The notes under the pieces: generated by a model
What the model was told of the DNA's origin: nothing
The model's database searches: none
Seen by the model: only the letters and a program-made list of their open reading frames with translations
DNA from: Azoarcus sp. L1K30
GTDB lineage: Bacteria > Pseudomonadota > Gammaproteobacteria > Burkholderiales > Rhodocyclaceae
NCBI RefSeq assembly: GCF_018122735.1
Contig: NZ_JAGRRD010000001.1
Location: forward strand, 268,375 to 332,374
Direction: 5' to 3'
Length of the DNA stretch: 64,000 nucleotides
Shown here: positions 7,375 through 15,909 of the stretch, in pieces
How positions within the stretch are numbered: the stretch's first letter is position 1
Layout: each line of letters starts with the position of its first letter
Position numbers and translations under genes: made by a program

Positions 7375-8655
7375 TCAGCCGGCGAACCAGCGCGCGGGGA
7401 TCAGCACGAGTTCCGGGAACATCACCAGTGTTGCCAGCACCAGCAACTGCGCCAGCAGGAATGGCCACACGCCTCGGACGATGTCGTCCATGCTCATTTT
7501 CGCGGTGCCGGCCACCACGTTCAGAACGGTTCCTACCGGCGGCGTAATCAACCCGATGGAGGTATTGATGATGAAGAGCACGCCGAAATAGACGGGATCG
7601 ATGCCTGCCTGCTTGATGACCGGCATCAAGACCGGGGCAAGAATCAGAATGGTCGGGGTCATGTCCATGCTGGTGCCGACCACCACAATCACGACCATGA
7701 TGGCGAGCACCAGTAGGGTCGGGCTATCCATCAGCGGGGCCAGCAACTCGACCAGCAGGTCCGGCAATTCGGCAACGGTGACCATCCACGACGACACCAT
7801 CGCCGCGGCCACGAGGAACATCACCACCGAGGTGGTCTTTGCCGCCGACACCACGACCTCGTAGATCTGGGCAATCTTCAGCTCGCGGTAGATCACGATC
7901 GCCACGAACAAGGCATACACGGCAGCAACGACCGCAGCTTCGGTGGGGGTGAATATGCCGAACTTGAGGCCGACGATGATGATCAGCGGCAGTCCGAGCG
8001 CCCACAGTCCTTCGAGCAGCGCCTGCCGGATTTCCCGCGCGGACTTTTTCGGCGCCGGTTCGACGTTCTCGCTGCGCGTGTAGATCCACCAGGCTGCTGC
8101 CAGCGCAAGCCCCATCATCAGCCCGGGGACGATACCGGCAAGAAACAGCTTTGAAATCGACACGCCGGATGCCACGCCGAAGACGATGAAGCCGATGCTG
8201 GGCGGAATGACCGGGCCGATGATGCCGCCTGCGGCAATCAGGCCAGCGGAGCGCTTCTTGTCGTGGCCGGCCGCCACCATCATCGGCACGAGGAGGGCGG
8301 ACAGTGCAGCCGCGTCGGCGACGGCCGAACCGGACAGCGAGGCCAGCAGGCAGGAGGCGAGGATCGCAACGTATCCCAGGCCGCCGCGGACGTGTCCCAC
8401 CGAGGCCAGCGCGATATTGACGATGCGCTTGGACAGGCCGCCGACGTTCATGATCTCGCCAGCGAGCATGAAGAAGGGTACCGCGAGCAGCGGGAAGCTG
8501 TTGGCGCCGTTGACGAGGTTCTGGGCCACGATCTGGGCGTCGAAGAGATCCATGTGGATCATCAGCGCCACGCCCACCAGCAGCAGGGCAAACGCAATCG
8601 GGATGCCCAGCGCGATTGTGCCAAGCAGGGAAGCGAGGAAAATGGTGACGGTCAT
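7375..8655 (-). CDS. dctM: TRAP transporter large permease (DctM family)
   Basis: 426 aa, about 12 hydrophobic segments, the usual DctM size. Typical stretches are GIPIAFALLL near the N-terminus, the SGSAVADAAAL loop, and IIGPVIPPSIGF and LITPPVGTVLN, the two repeats of the substrate-translocating core. It imports an organic acid with sodium, together with the small subunit just upstream (11-base gap) and a periplasmic binding protein that is not encoded next to it. The position in a quinate/shikimate operon suggests such an acid as substrate. Confidence 0.93.
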   Translation of the reverse strand: MTVTIFLASLLGTIALGIPIAFALLLVGVALMIHMDLFDAQIVAQNLVNGANSFPLLAVPFFMLAGEIMNVGGLSKRIVNIALASVGHVRGGLGYVAILASCLLASLSGSAVADAAALSALLVPMMVAAGHDKKRSAGLIAAGGIIGPVIPPSIGFIVFGVASGVSISKLFLAGIVPGLMMGLALAAAWWIYTRSENVEPAPKKSAREIRQALLEGLWALGLPLIIIVGLKFGIFTPTEAAVVAAVYALFVAIVIYRELKIAQIYEVVVSAAKTTSVVMFLVAAAMVSSWMVTVAELPDLLVELLAPLMDSPTLLVLAIMVVIVVVGTSMDMTPTILILAPVLMPVIKQAGIDPVYFGVLFIINTSIGLITPPVGTVLNVVAGTAKMSMDDIVRGVWPFLLAQLLVLATLVMFPELVLIPARWFAG

Positions 8656-8666
8656 GATCGCTTCCT

Positions 8667-9254
8667 TCAGTGCTTGTTGCCGCTGGCGGGCGTTGCGCGG
8701 GACTGGTCGGCGTGTGCCTGCTCTTGCTGGATGCGTTCGGCTTCTTCGAGGCCGTCGCTGCTCCTGACCATCACCAGTTCGTGTGCGGCAAGCCTGCCAC
8801 TGAGGATCTGGAAGAGTTCATGGGCCAGAATCGCCGCTGCCGATATTCCGAACACGACCCCTACGCCATAGAAGGCCGCCATCGACATGCCGACGGCGGG
8901 CGAGGTGACATGCAGGTTGATCATGGACTGCTGATAGCTGCCGGAGCTGATCAGCCAGCAAACGTAGAGCATCAGTCCGTGACCCAGGGCCAGCGCGGCG
9001 CGCTTCGCCAGCGGCGGCAGGCGCACGAGCAGTGTGTCGACCCCGAGGTGGCCGTGTTCGCGCAGTGCCACGATGGCGCCGATGAAGGACATCCACACGA
9101 ACATCATGCGGGCCAGCTCCTCTGACACGGTGATGCCCGAGTTGAAGGCATAGCGCATGACGACGTTGCCGAACACCATGGCAACCATGCCGGTCATGCA
9201 CAGGAACATCAGGAACTTCAGCAACGTGAAGTATCCGTCGACAAGCTTTTTCAT
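8667..9254 (-). CDS. dctQ: TRAP transporter small permease (DctQ family)
   Basis: 195 aa with four membrane segments and the DctQ hallmark SEELARMMFVWMSFIGA near residue 45. The C-terminal tail (about 35 residues, rich in Glu, Gln and Ala) is longer than usual. CGAGGAGACAG lies immediately before the ATG. It is the first gene of the minus-strand operon, divergent from the IclR regulator. No DctP gene is adjacent; the nearest are at 12779 and 62871, each with its own partners or position, so this system may borrow a binding protein. Confidence 0.92.
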   Translation of the reverse strand: MKKLVDGYFTLLKFLMFLCMTGMVAMVFGNVVMRYAFNSGITVSEELARMMFVWMSFIGAIVALREHGHLGVDTLLVRLPPLAKRAALALGHGLMLYVCWLISSGSYQQSMINLHVTSPAVGMSMAAFYGVGVVFGISAAAILAHELFQILSGRLAAHELVMVRSSDGLEEAERIQQEQAHADQSRATPASGNKH

Positions 9255-9386
9255 CTGTCTCCTCGATTGCCTTTTGAGGCTTCTTGGCCATTCGAATGTT
9301 CGCGATTGCGGCGTCCCGTGGGACGTCTTTGGCGTGATTGAACTTTAGGGCTGATACAGCTTGATCGATAGGCTTCAATCGGGCTA

Positions 9387-9405
9387 TTGTGCGCTGTGCG
9401 CACAA
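9387..9405. promoter_or_regulatory. Inverted repeat TTGTGCGC-N3-GCGCACAA, candidate IclR operator
   Basis: A perfect 8-base inverted repeat with a 3-base spacer lies 30 bases before the IclR start, in the 180-base gap between the divergent dctQ and IclR genes. It shares the 10-mer GTGCGCACAA with the site at 2046. Placement suits autoregulation plus control of the dctQM operon. Confidence 0.6.
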
Positions 9406-9434
9406 GTTATCCAGCAGGAAGCAAGGGACAGGGG

Positions 9435-10298
9435 ATGAGCGGACCCAGGGACGGTGGTGGAGGCGGCGCGGGGAAACGGGTAGGCGTGTCGTTGCCTGCG
9501 GAGCCCGCAGCGGATGTGGCGGAAAGCGCTGCGGCACGCGCAGGCGACGACACGGACAGGAACTTCGTCACCGCATTGGCGAGGGGGCTCATGGTGATCC
9601 AGGCCTTCACCAATCAGGGGCGGGAAATGTCGATTTCGCAGATCAGCTACAAGACGGGCATCACCCGCGCGGCGGTCCGGCGGTATCTGCACACACTTGT
9701 CGAACTGGGTTTTGCACATTGCCATGCTGGCGTGCGCTACTCGCTCACGGCCAAGACGGTGTCGCTCGGGAACGCCTATCTCTCCGGGAAAACGCTGTCG
9801 GGACGTTCGCAACCGGTGCTCGACAAGCTCAGCGAGACGGTCGGCGAGGCATGCTCGATGGCCGTTCGCGACGGCACGGACATCGTCTATATCACCCGTG
9901 CGAAGTCCTCGCGGATCATGTCCTCGTCGCTCAATGTCGGCAGCCGTCTGCCAGCCTACGCAACATCGATCGGACTGGTTCTGCTCGCTTATCTCGATGA
10001 AGCCGAGCTGGCCGACTATCTTGCCGAGGTGAAATTCCTGCCCTTCACCCCTCATACCATCGTGACCGCCAGCGCGCTGCGGACAGAGCTGGCTGCAATT
10101 CGTGCAAACGGCTATGCGCTGGCCGATCAGATGATCGAGGTCGGCCTGCGGTCCATTGCCGTTCCCGTCTTCGACCAGGATGGCAATGTCGAGAGCGGCA
10201 TCAATATCATCGCCAACAGTTCTCGGGTCAGTGCCGAGCAGATGAGAACGCGATTTCTGCCGCTATTGCTCGACGCGGCCCAGGTGCTGCGGAGCTGA
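9435..10298 (+). CDS. IclR-family transcriptional regulator (PcaR/PobR-like)
   Basis: 287 aa. After a Gly/Ala-rich, probably disordered N-terminal stretch of about 45 residues comes the winged helix (NFVTALARGLMVIQAF, then ITRAAVRRYLHTL as recognition helix). The C-terminal effector domain has the family segments MAVRDGTDIVYI, LPAYATSIGLVLLA and the closing SGINIIANSSR. Relatives in this subgroup sense protocatechuate, 4-hydroxybenzoate, quinate or shikimate. The ATG at 9435 has AAGGGA eight bases upstream; an earlier in-frame start at 9387 would overlap the operator. It is divergent from the shikimate/TRAP operon, its likely target. Confidence 0.92.
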   Translation: MSGPRDGGGGGAGKRVGVSLPAEPAADVAESAAARAGDDTDRNFVTALARGLMVIQAFTNQGREMSISQISYKTGITRAAVRRYLHTLVELGFAHCHAGVRYSLTAKTVSLGNAYLSGKTLSGRSQPVLDKLSETVGEACSMAVRDGTDIVYITRAKSSRIMSSSLNVGSRLPAYATSIGLVLLAYLDEAELADYLAEVKFLPFTPHTIVTASALRTELAAIRANGYALADQMIEVGLRSIAVPVFDQDGNVESGINIIANSSRVSAEQMRTRFLPLLLDAAQVLRS

Positions 10299-10327
10299 GT
10301 CGCGATTGACCTGCGCGCGTCCAGGTC

Positions 10328-11230
10328 TCAGATGCCGAGCGCCGTGACGACGGCCTCGAGCTCCGCACGCAACCACGCATGGATGGGGTTGTGGCGGTGG
10401 CGCAGGTGCCAGATCATGTACATCGGCAGATACTGCGTCGCGAATGGCAGCGGCGTATGGGCAAGGCCGTGCATGCAGCCGCTGGCCAGCAGGCCAGGCA
10501 CGGTTGCCAGGCGCGCACTGCCTCGAATGAAGGCGGGGATGCCGGCAAAACCGGGTACGTGGGCAACGAAGTTGCGCTGTATGCCGCGGGTGGCGAGTTC
10601 GTCGTCGAAATCCAGCGTACGGCGGGGAACGTAACGCACGGTGACGTGCTCGGCAGCCAGAAAATCCGCCAGCGTTGCTGGCGCCTGGCGTTGCCCCGGA
10701 TCGTAAAAGACACGGTAGCGATCCTGGAACAGGCGCTTGTGAAGGATGTCGTCGGCTTCCGGCGGGCGGGGCGAAATCACCAGCTGACAGCGCTCCTCGC
10801 GGAGCATCGTCGCATCGGGAACATCCGAGGGGATGACGCCGAGGGTGACGCCGGGCGATTTCTCCCGCAGACGGGTCAGCAGGCGCGGTAGCAGCAGGTC
10901 GCGCTGGAAGTCGTTGGCGGCGATGACGAAGCAGGATTGGAGCGTACTGGCGTCGAAGTTCGCCGTGGTCGCGAAGCGGCGCATTTCCTCCAGCAGCACG
11001 CGCGCCTCGCTGGCCAGTGCCTCGGCCCGGCTGGTGGCGACGATGCCGCGGCCCGACTTCACCACCAGCGGGTCTCCGACGATGTTGCGCAACTTGCCCA
11101 GCAGGTGCGAGACGGCCGACTGGGTCACACCCAGACGTTCGGCCGCGCGCGTGATCGAGCCTTCCTCGACGACTGCGATCAGCAGCTGCAGCAGCTTGCC
11201 ATCGAGTTGAAAATGATCGAAATTGCTCAT
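10328..11230 (-). CDS. LysR-family transcriptional regulator
   Basis: 300 aa. N-terminal helix-turn-helix (GSITRAAERLGVTQSAVSHLLGKLRNI) then a type 2 periplasmic-binding effector domain. The wording of the DNA-binding helix and the QLVISPRP segment near residue 145 resemble the NodD/LinR-like branch rather than CatR. It is divergent from the first ligAB pair with 87 bases between them, the classic LysR-target arrangement, so it probably controls those dioxygenase genes in response to their substrate. The start (MSNFDHFQL) has no clear Shine-Dalgarno; a much longer open frame on this strand is a shadow of ligB. Confidence 0.92.
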   Translation of the reverse strand: MSNFDHFQLDGKLLQLLIAVVEEGSITRAAERLGVTQSAVSHLLGKLRNIVGDPLVVKSGRGIVATSRAEALASEARVLLEEMRRFATTANFDASTLQSCFVIAANDFQRDLLLPRLLTRLREKSPGVTLGVIPSDVPDATMLREERCQLVISPRPPEADDILHKRLFQDRYRVFYDPGQRQAPATLADFLAAEHVTVRYVPRRTLDFDDELATRGIQRNFVAHVPGFAGIPAFIRGSARLATVPGLLASGCMHGLAHTPLPFATQYLPMYMIWHLRHRHNPIHAWLRAELEAVVTALGI

Positions 11231-11317
11231 GGGTTGTATGAATGTGGCGCTGTTTATTTGTTGAATGATGCCGGCAATACTGTGTGCTCCACAAGCCGAT
11301 GTGCGAGGAGACCACAG
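11231..11317. promoter_or_regulatory. Divergent LysR/ligAB promoter region
   Basis: The 87 bases between the divergent LysR and first ligA gene are AT-richer than their surroundings (TGTTTATTTGTTGAATGATG) and must hold both promoters. TGTGCTCCACA near 11282 is a short imperfect dyad. No single convincing T-N11-A site can be chosen by eye. GCGAGGAGACCACAG at the right end is the ligA ribosome binding site. Confidence 0.35.
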
Positions 11318-11677
11318 ATGACAGCAACAGCAGCGCGGCGCGAGATTCCCGGAACCCGGATCTTCGATGCCGAGATGGCGCAGAAGGGCTATGCCCTGAA
11401 CAAGATGTGCTATTCGTTCAATAGTGCGGACAACCGCAGCGCATTCAGCCGTGACGAGGATGCCTACTGCCGGCAGTACGGGCTCAACGCCGAGCAGACC
11501 GAGGCGATCCGCACGCGCAACGTGCTGGGCCTTCTCGCGGCGGGCGGAAACGTCTATTACCTGGCCAAGTTCGCCGGGATTCTCGGGCTCGACGTGCAGG
11601 ATCTGGGGGCGGCCCAGACCGGCATGACCAAGGAAGCATTCAAGGCCATGCTGGTGGCCGCAGGCAAGGTGGACTGA
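11318..11677 (+). CDS. Extradiol (protocatechuate/gallate-type) dioxygenase alpha subunit, LigA-like, first copy
   Basis: 119 aa, an all-helical LigA-type small subunit. It starts PGTRIFDAEMAQKGYALNK and keeps the GGNVYYLAKFAGI segment. It caps the active site of the beta subunit encoded three bases downstream. It is shorter than the second LigA in this window (147 aa), lacking that copy's His/Gln-rich C-terminal tail. GAGGAGACCACAG precedes the ATG. The pair with its own LysR regulator and TRAP transporter forms a unit separate from the pmd operon, which suggests a related substrate such as gallate or a methylated analogue, or a second protocatechuate enzyme. Confidence 0.9.
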   Translation: MTATAARREIPGTRIFDAEMAQKGYALNKMCYSFNSADNRSAFSRDEDAYCRQYGLNAEQTEAIRTRNVLGLLAAGGNVYYLAKFAGILGLDVQDLGAAQTGMTKEAFKAMLVAAGKVD

Positions 11678-11680
11678 ATC

Positions 11681-12523
11681 ATGGCAAAGATCGTAGGCGG
11701 TATCTGTACTTCTCATGTCCCCGCAATCGGCCGCGCCATCGCCGGCAATCTGCAGGAAGATCCATACTGGAAGCCCTTTTTCGACGGCTTCCCGCCAGTG
11801 CGCAAGTGGCTGGATGAGGTCAAACCCGACGTGGCGGTGGTGATCTACAACGATCACGGCCTCAACTTCTTCCTCGACAAGATGCCGACCTTCGCCGTCG
11901 GCGCCGCCGAGCAGTACTTCAATGCCGACGAAGGCTGGGGAATTCCGACCTTGCCGCCTTACAGCGGCGATACGGGAATGTCGTGGCATGTGATCAACCA
12001 GCTGGTGGAGAAGGAGTTCGATCTCACGACCTGCCAGGAAATGCTGGTCGACCACGCCTTCTCGCTGCCGCTCAAGCTGCTGTGGCCGGATTCGCCGACC
12101 TGTCCGGTGCGCACCGTGCCGGTGTGCATCAACACCGTGCAATACCCGCTGCCCTCGGCCAAGCGCTGCTTCAAGCTGGGTAAGGCCCTGGGCGAGGCAA
12201 TCGCCTCGTGGGATGACGATGTCCGTGTCGTCATCGTTGGCACCGGAGGGCTGTCGCACCAGCTCGACGGCGAGCGTGCAGGTTTCGTGAACCGCGACTT
12301 CGATCTCGCCTTCATGGAGAGCCTGATCAACGATCCGGAGTGGGCGACCCAGTATTCGAACGAGGAAATCGTCGAGAAGACCGGTACTCAGGGCGTCGAG
12401 TTGCTGATGTGGCTGGCAACGCGTGCAGCGCTCGGCGGCAGTGTCCGCAAGGTGCATTCCAACTACCACATTCCCATTTCGAACACCGCGGCAGGCTTGA
12501 TCGTCATGGAGCCGAAAGGTTAA
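11681..12523 (+). CDS. Extradiol dioxygenase beta subunit, LigB-like, first copy
   Basis: 280 aa catalytic subunit that opens a catecholic ring with non-haem Fe(II). The iron ligands H12 (TSHVPAIG), H59 (YNDH) and E240 (GVELLMW) are present, as is the acid-base H193 (GGLSHQ), each two residues off Sphingobium LigB numbering. The wording of the N-terminus (GGICTSHVP, DPYWKPFFDG, VRKWL) and of LSHQLDGERAGF recalls the N-domain of gallate dioxygenases such as GalA/DesB as much as PmdB. Substrate assignment therefore stays open between protocatechuate and gallate. It forms a two-gene unit with the alpha subunit and is followed by a TRAP operon. Confidence 0.9.
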   Translation: MAKIVGGICTSHVPAIGRAIAGNLQEDPYWKPFFDGFPPVRKWLDEVKPDVAVVIYNDHGLNFFLDKMPTFAVGAAEQYFNADEGWGIPTLPPYSGDTGMSWHVINQLVEKEFDLTTCQEMLVDHAFSLPLKLLWPDSPTCPVRTVPVCINTVQYPLPSAKRCFKLGKALGEAIASWDDDVRVVIVGTGGLSHQLDGERAGFVNRDFDLAFMESLINDPEWATQYSNEEIVEKTGTQGVELLMWLATRAALGGSVRKVHSNYHIPISNTAAGLIVMEPKG

Positions 12524-12587
12524 GTGCCGGAACGGTGTCCCGACGGATGCCGACGCTGAGTGATCGGAAGGGGCGGGGGCTGCGACA

Positions 12588-12602
12588 GGCGGGCCACCCG
12601 CC
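12588..12602 (+). terminator. Weak candidate terminator after first ligAB
   Basis: GGCGGG-CCA-CCCGCC followed by CTTTCCT. The stem is short with a tight three-base loop and the T-run is poor, so it may only pause transcription. The rest of the 255-base gap 12524-12778 shows an AT-rich patch near 12680 (TTGTTATATCTCCTAG) that could hold the dctP promoter. Confidence 0.35.
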
Positions 12603-12778
12603 CTTTCCTATTGTGCGTAGTGCTTGGCACGCATGGATCGTCTGGTCGATAACCGCATGGTGTTCACAGGTATCGCGGATTGTTATATCTCCTAGTGGCT
12701 CGTTTGCCTTACTACTTGCTGCATAGGGTCGGATAATCCCCTTACTGAAGAACAATGTCGTCGAGAGGAGATCCCGGT

Positions 12779-13804
12779 ATGAAGATGCGTAAAGTGTTCC
12801 TGGGCGTTGCAGCCCTTGCGTTGATGCCCACCCTGGCTGCTGCCGAAGAGGTGGTGCTGAAGGTGGCCCACTTCCTGCCGCCGGTCTCGCCGGCGCACAC
12901 CAAGTTCATCCAGCCCTGGTGCGACAAGATCGAGGCCGAATCGAAGGGCAAGATGAAGTGCCAGATCTATCCTGCGATGCAGCTCGGCGGTACCCCGCCG
13001 CAACTGCTGAACCAGGTCCGTGACGGCGTGGCCGATATCGTATGGACGCTGCCGGGCTATACCCCGGGCCGTTTCCCGGTGTCGGAAGTGTTCGAACTGC
13101 CGTTCATGACGACCACCCACGAGGCGTCCTCGCGCGCATTCTGGGACTTCTCGCAGAAGTATGCGCAGAAGGAATTCGCCGGCACGCATCCGATCGCGGT
13201 GTGGGTGAATGGCCCCAACGTGCTGCATTTCCGCGACAAACAGGTCAAGACGCTGGACGATCTCAAGGGGGTCAAGGTCCGCGCGCCGTCGCGTCTGGGT
13301 AATTCGCTACTCGCCGCGCTGGGCGCGACGCCGGTCGGCATGCCGGTCCCGCAGATGGCCGAAAGCCTGTCCAAGGGGGTCATCGACGGCGCACTCATCC
13401 CGTGGGAAGTCGTGCCTGCGACCAAGACTCACGAGCTGACCAAGTTCCACGCTGAAGCGGGCAGCGGCAATGCGATGACGACCGCAACCATGATCTTCGT
13501 CATGAACAAGAAGAAATACGACGGCCTGCCGGCGGACCTGAAGAAGGTGATCGACGACAACAGCGGGCGTGAAACGTCGGCCTGGGTGTCCGCCCAGTTC
13601 AAGGATGCCGATGCTGGTGGTCGCGCCAAGACCGAGGCCAACGGCAACACCATCTACCAGATCGATGCCGCTGAAATGGCCAAGTGGCAGGCCGCAGCGC
13701 GTCCGGTGACGGAAGAGTGGATCAAGGACATTTCGGAGAAGGGCCTCAACGGCAAGCAGCTTTACGAAGACGCCGCCGCGCTGGTCAAGCAGTATTCGAA
13801 GTAA
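12779..13804 (+). CDS. dctP: TRAP transporter substrate-binding protein (DctP family)
   Basis: 341 aa. A signal peptide (MKMRKVFLGVAALALMPTLAAA) with cleavage near residue 23 sends it to the periplasm. The DctP fold follows, with the ligand-binding Arg in VKVRAPSRLG and a GVIDGALIPWEVV stretch near residue 205. AGGAG lies ten bases before the ATG at 12779; the upstream start at 12755 would bury the signal peptide. It heads a complete dctPQM operon between the first ligAB pair and the pmd operon, so an aromatic or ring-cleavage acid is a likely ligand. Confidence 0.94.
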   Translation: MKMRKVFLGVAALALMPTLAAAEEVVLKVAHFLPPVSPAHTKFIQPWCDKIEAESKGKMKCQIYPAMQLGGTPPQLLNQVRDGVADIVWTLPGYTPGRFPVSEVFELPFMTTTHEASSRAFWDFSQKYAQKEFAGTHPIAVWVNGPNVLHFRDKQVKTLDDLKGVKVRAPSRLGNSLLAALGATPVGMPVPQMAESLSKGVIDGALIPWEVVPATKTHELTKFHAEAGSGNAMTTATMIFVMNKKKYDGLPADLKKVIDDNSGRETSAWVSAQFKDADAGGRAKTEANGNTIYQIDAAEMAKWQAAARPVTEEWIKDISEKGLNGKQLYEDAAALVKQYSK

Positions 13805-13817
13805 GCTTTGCGTCCGG

Positions 13818-13848
13818 AACGCCCCGCGTGCGTGATGCGCGGGGCGTT
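13818..13848 (+). terminator. Intra-operon hairpin between dctP and dctQ
   Basis: AACGCCCCGCG and CGCGGGGCGTT form a perfect 11-base stem with a nine-base loop, followed by GTTTC. Placed just after dctP and before dctQ, it probably protects the dctP message or partly terminates transcription, giving more binding protein than permease. The T-run is short, so read-through is expected. Confidence 0.7.
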
Positions 13849-13872
13849 GTTTCATGTATTGAGGAGAACAGT

Positions 13873-14397
13873 ATGGCTGAAGCCATCGATCAGGAGACGG
13901 CTGCACCCTCCGGGCCCATTGGCCGCGCGATAGAAGTGGCGTGTACGGTGTTCGCGGTGTTCGCGGGCATCATGTTCTGTGCCGAGGCGCTGATGTCGGT
14001 GGCGAGCGTGGTCGGGCGGGCGGCTTTCAAACTGCCGGTACCGGGCGACTATGAGCTGGTGCAGATGCTGTCGGCCATGGGCATCGCAATGTGTCTGCCC
14101 TACTGTCAGTTGAAGAAAGGGCATGTGTTCGTCGACTTCTTCACCCTGTGGGCACCGACTGGACTGAAGCGCGCACTCGACGCGCTGGCGGCCATCCTGC
14201 TGGCGGCTTCGTCCTTTTTGCTGACCTGGCGGATCTGGGAGGGCATGCTTGAGATGCGCGAATACGGCGAGACCTCGATGGTGATTTCGCTGCCGATCTG
14301 GTGGGGCTATGTGCCGGTGGCGCCTGCCTTCGCGCTGCTCGGGATCACTGCGCTGTACACCTTTGGTCAGGAACTGACGAACAGGAGCCCGCAATGA
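13873..14397 (+). CDS. dctQ: TRAP transporter small permease (DctQ family)
   Basis: 174 aa with four hydrophobic segments. It carries the DctQ core (VVGRAAFKLPVPGDYELVQMLSAMG, residues 50-75, then CQLKKGHVFVDFF). GAGGAGAACAGT precedes the ATG at 13873; the longer upstream frame is antisense-independent shadow through the hairpin. Its stop overlaps the dctM start by four bases (ATGA), so the two membrane subunits are translationally coupled. Confidence 0.92.
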   Translation: MAEAIDQETAAPSGPIGRAIEVACTVFAVFAGIMFCAEALMSVASVVGRAAFKLPVPGDYELVQMLSAMGIAMCLPYCQLKKGHVFVDFFTLWAPTGLKRALDALAAILLAASSFLLTWRIWEGMLEMREYGETSMVISLPIWWGYVPVAPAFALLGITALYTFGQELTNRSPQ

Positions 14398-15719
14398 GTG
14401 GTTCAGAAATCGGGCTTCTGATGGGAGCCGTCATGATGGTGATGCTGGCGATGCGGGTGCAGATCGGCATTGCCATGTTCCTCACCGGCGCCGCCGGCTA
14501 CGTGTGGGTATCCGGCCTCGACCCCTTGCTGGCTTATCTCAAGAACGCCCCCTACGGACGCTTTTCGCTCTACGACCTGTCGGTCGTCCCGCTGTTCCTG
14601 CTGATGGGGCAGTTCGCGACCCATGGTGGCCTGTCTCGCGCCCTGTTTCGTGCCGGCAATGCCTTCATCGGACACTGGAAAGGCGGCATGGCCATGGCCG
14701 GGGTCGCCTCGTGCGCCGGCTTCGGCGCCATCTGCGGCTCGTCTTTGGCGACGGCCGCGACGATGTCGCATGTGGTGTTGCCCGAACTGAAGCGCCATCA
14801 GTACAAGCCCGGTCTGGCTGCGGGTTCGCTTGCCGCCGGTGGCACGCTGGGCATCCTCATCCCGCCTTCGGTACCGCTGGTGATCTACGCCATTCTCGCC
14901 GAACAGAATATCGCCAAGCTGTTTCTCGCTGCCTTTGTGCCCGGCATTCTCGCGGCGGTAGGCTATATGGTGGTGATCAGTATCGTCACCCGGCTGGATC
15001 CCGAGGCCGGCGGCCCGGGTACGCCCAAGCACACCTGGGCCGAGCGCCTGCAGACGGTGATCGAGACCTGGCCGGTACTGCTGATTTTCACGGTGGTGAT
15101 CGGCGGCATCTATGGCGGCCTGTTCACGCCGACCGAAGCGGCGTCGATCGGCGCACTGGCGACCGGGATCGCGGCGTGGAAGTCGGGCGGCCTCAAGGAC
15201 AAGGGCTTGCTCGAGTGCATCTACGGTACGGCCAAGGGGACCGGCATGATGTTCCTGATCCTGCTCGGCGCCGACACGCTGAACTCCTTCATGGCGCTCA
15301 GCCAGCTGCCGGCGGAAGCTGCAGCGTGGGTGACGGAGATGGGCTTCGGGCCCTTTACCGTGCTGTTTGCGATCCTGGTGATCTACATGCTGCTCGGTTG
15401 CGTGATGGACAGCCTGTCGATGATCCTGCTGACGATCCCGATCTTCCTGCCCATCGTGCTCGGCATGGACTACTTCGGGCTCGGCCTGGAGGACAAGGCC
15501 ATCTGGTTCGGCATGGTGGCGTTGGTGGTGATGGAGATTGGCCTGATCACGCCGCCGGTGGGGATGAATGTCTACATCATCAACGGCATCGCCAAGGACA
15601 TCCCGATGGCGACGATCTTCCGCGGCGTGTTGCCTTTCCTCGCATCGGACATCATTCGCATCGTGCTGCTGGTCATGGTGCCGGGTATCTCGCTATTCGC
15701 ATTGAGAGTGTTCGGCTGA
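14394..15719 (+). CDS. dctM: TRAP transporter large permease (DctM family)
   Basis: 441 aa with about 12 membrane segments. Family marks are SCAGFGAICGSSLATAATM near 105-125, GTLGILIPPSVPLVIYAILA near 150, GLFTPTEAASIGA near 250, and LITPPVGMNVYIING near 395. It forms the sodium-coupled channel for the acid delivered by DctP. A strong terminator follows, closing the dctPQM operon before the next LysR gene. Confidence 0.94.
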   Translation: MSGSEIGLLMGAVMMVMLAMRVQIGIAMFLTGAAGYVWVSGLDPLLAYLKNAPYGRFSLYDLSVVPLFLLMGQFATHGGLSRALFRAGNAFIGHWKGGMAMAGVASCAGFGAICGSSLATAATMSHVVLPELKRHQYKPGLAAGSLAAGGTLGILIPPSVPLVIYAILAEQNIAKLFLAAFVPGILAAVGYMVVISIVTRLDPEAGGPGTPKHTWAERLQTVIETWPVLLIFTVVIGGIYGGLFTPTEAASIGALATGIAAWKSGGLKDKGLLECIYGTAKGTGMMFLILLGADTLNSFMALSQLPAEAAAWVTEMGFGPFTVLFAILVIYMLLGCVMDSLSMILLTIPIFLPIVLGMDYFGLGLEDKAIWFGMVALVVMEIGLITPPVGMNVYIINGIAKDIPMATIFRGVLPFLASDIIRIVLLVMVPGISLFALRVFG

Positions 15720-15770
15720 TCAAACTGGACGAGGTGTTCCGGCCGCGCGACGGCAGCCGGATGCATGCTG

Positions 15771-15804
15771 AAGGCCCGCCTGCCATCATCGGCGGGTGGG
15801 CCTT
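15771..15804 (+). terminator. Terminator of the dctPQM operon
   Basis: AAGGCCCGCCTGCC pairs with GGCGGGTGGGCCTT around a six-base loop, a 14-base stem with two G-T pairs. It is followed by CGTGTTTG. It is the strongest hairpin in the 190-base gap between dctM and the LysR gene. Confidence 0.75.
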
Positions 15805-15909
15805 CGTGTTTGTACGCCGCCGGGGCAGGGGCGGCGCAATGCTCGGTGTGAGGTTAGAATGACGGCAATTTCATTTCCTCGCGTTTCCCACGCCGGCCAC
15901 AGAAAGCTC

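Noticed and set aside
14504..15862. 452-codon plus-strand frame overlapping dctM
   Set aside because: Arg/Gly/His-rich read-through in another frame of a clear TRAP permease gene; no start site or motifs.
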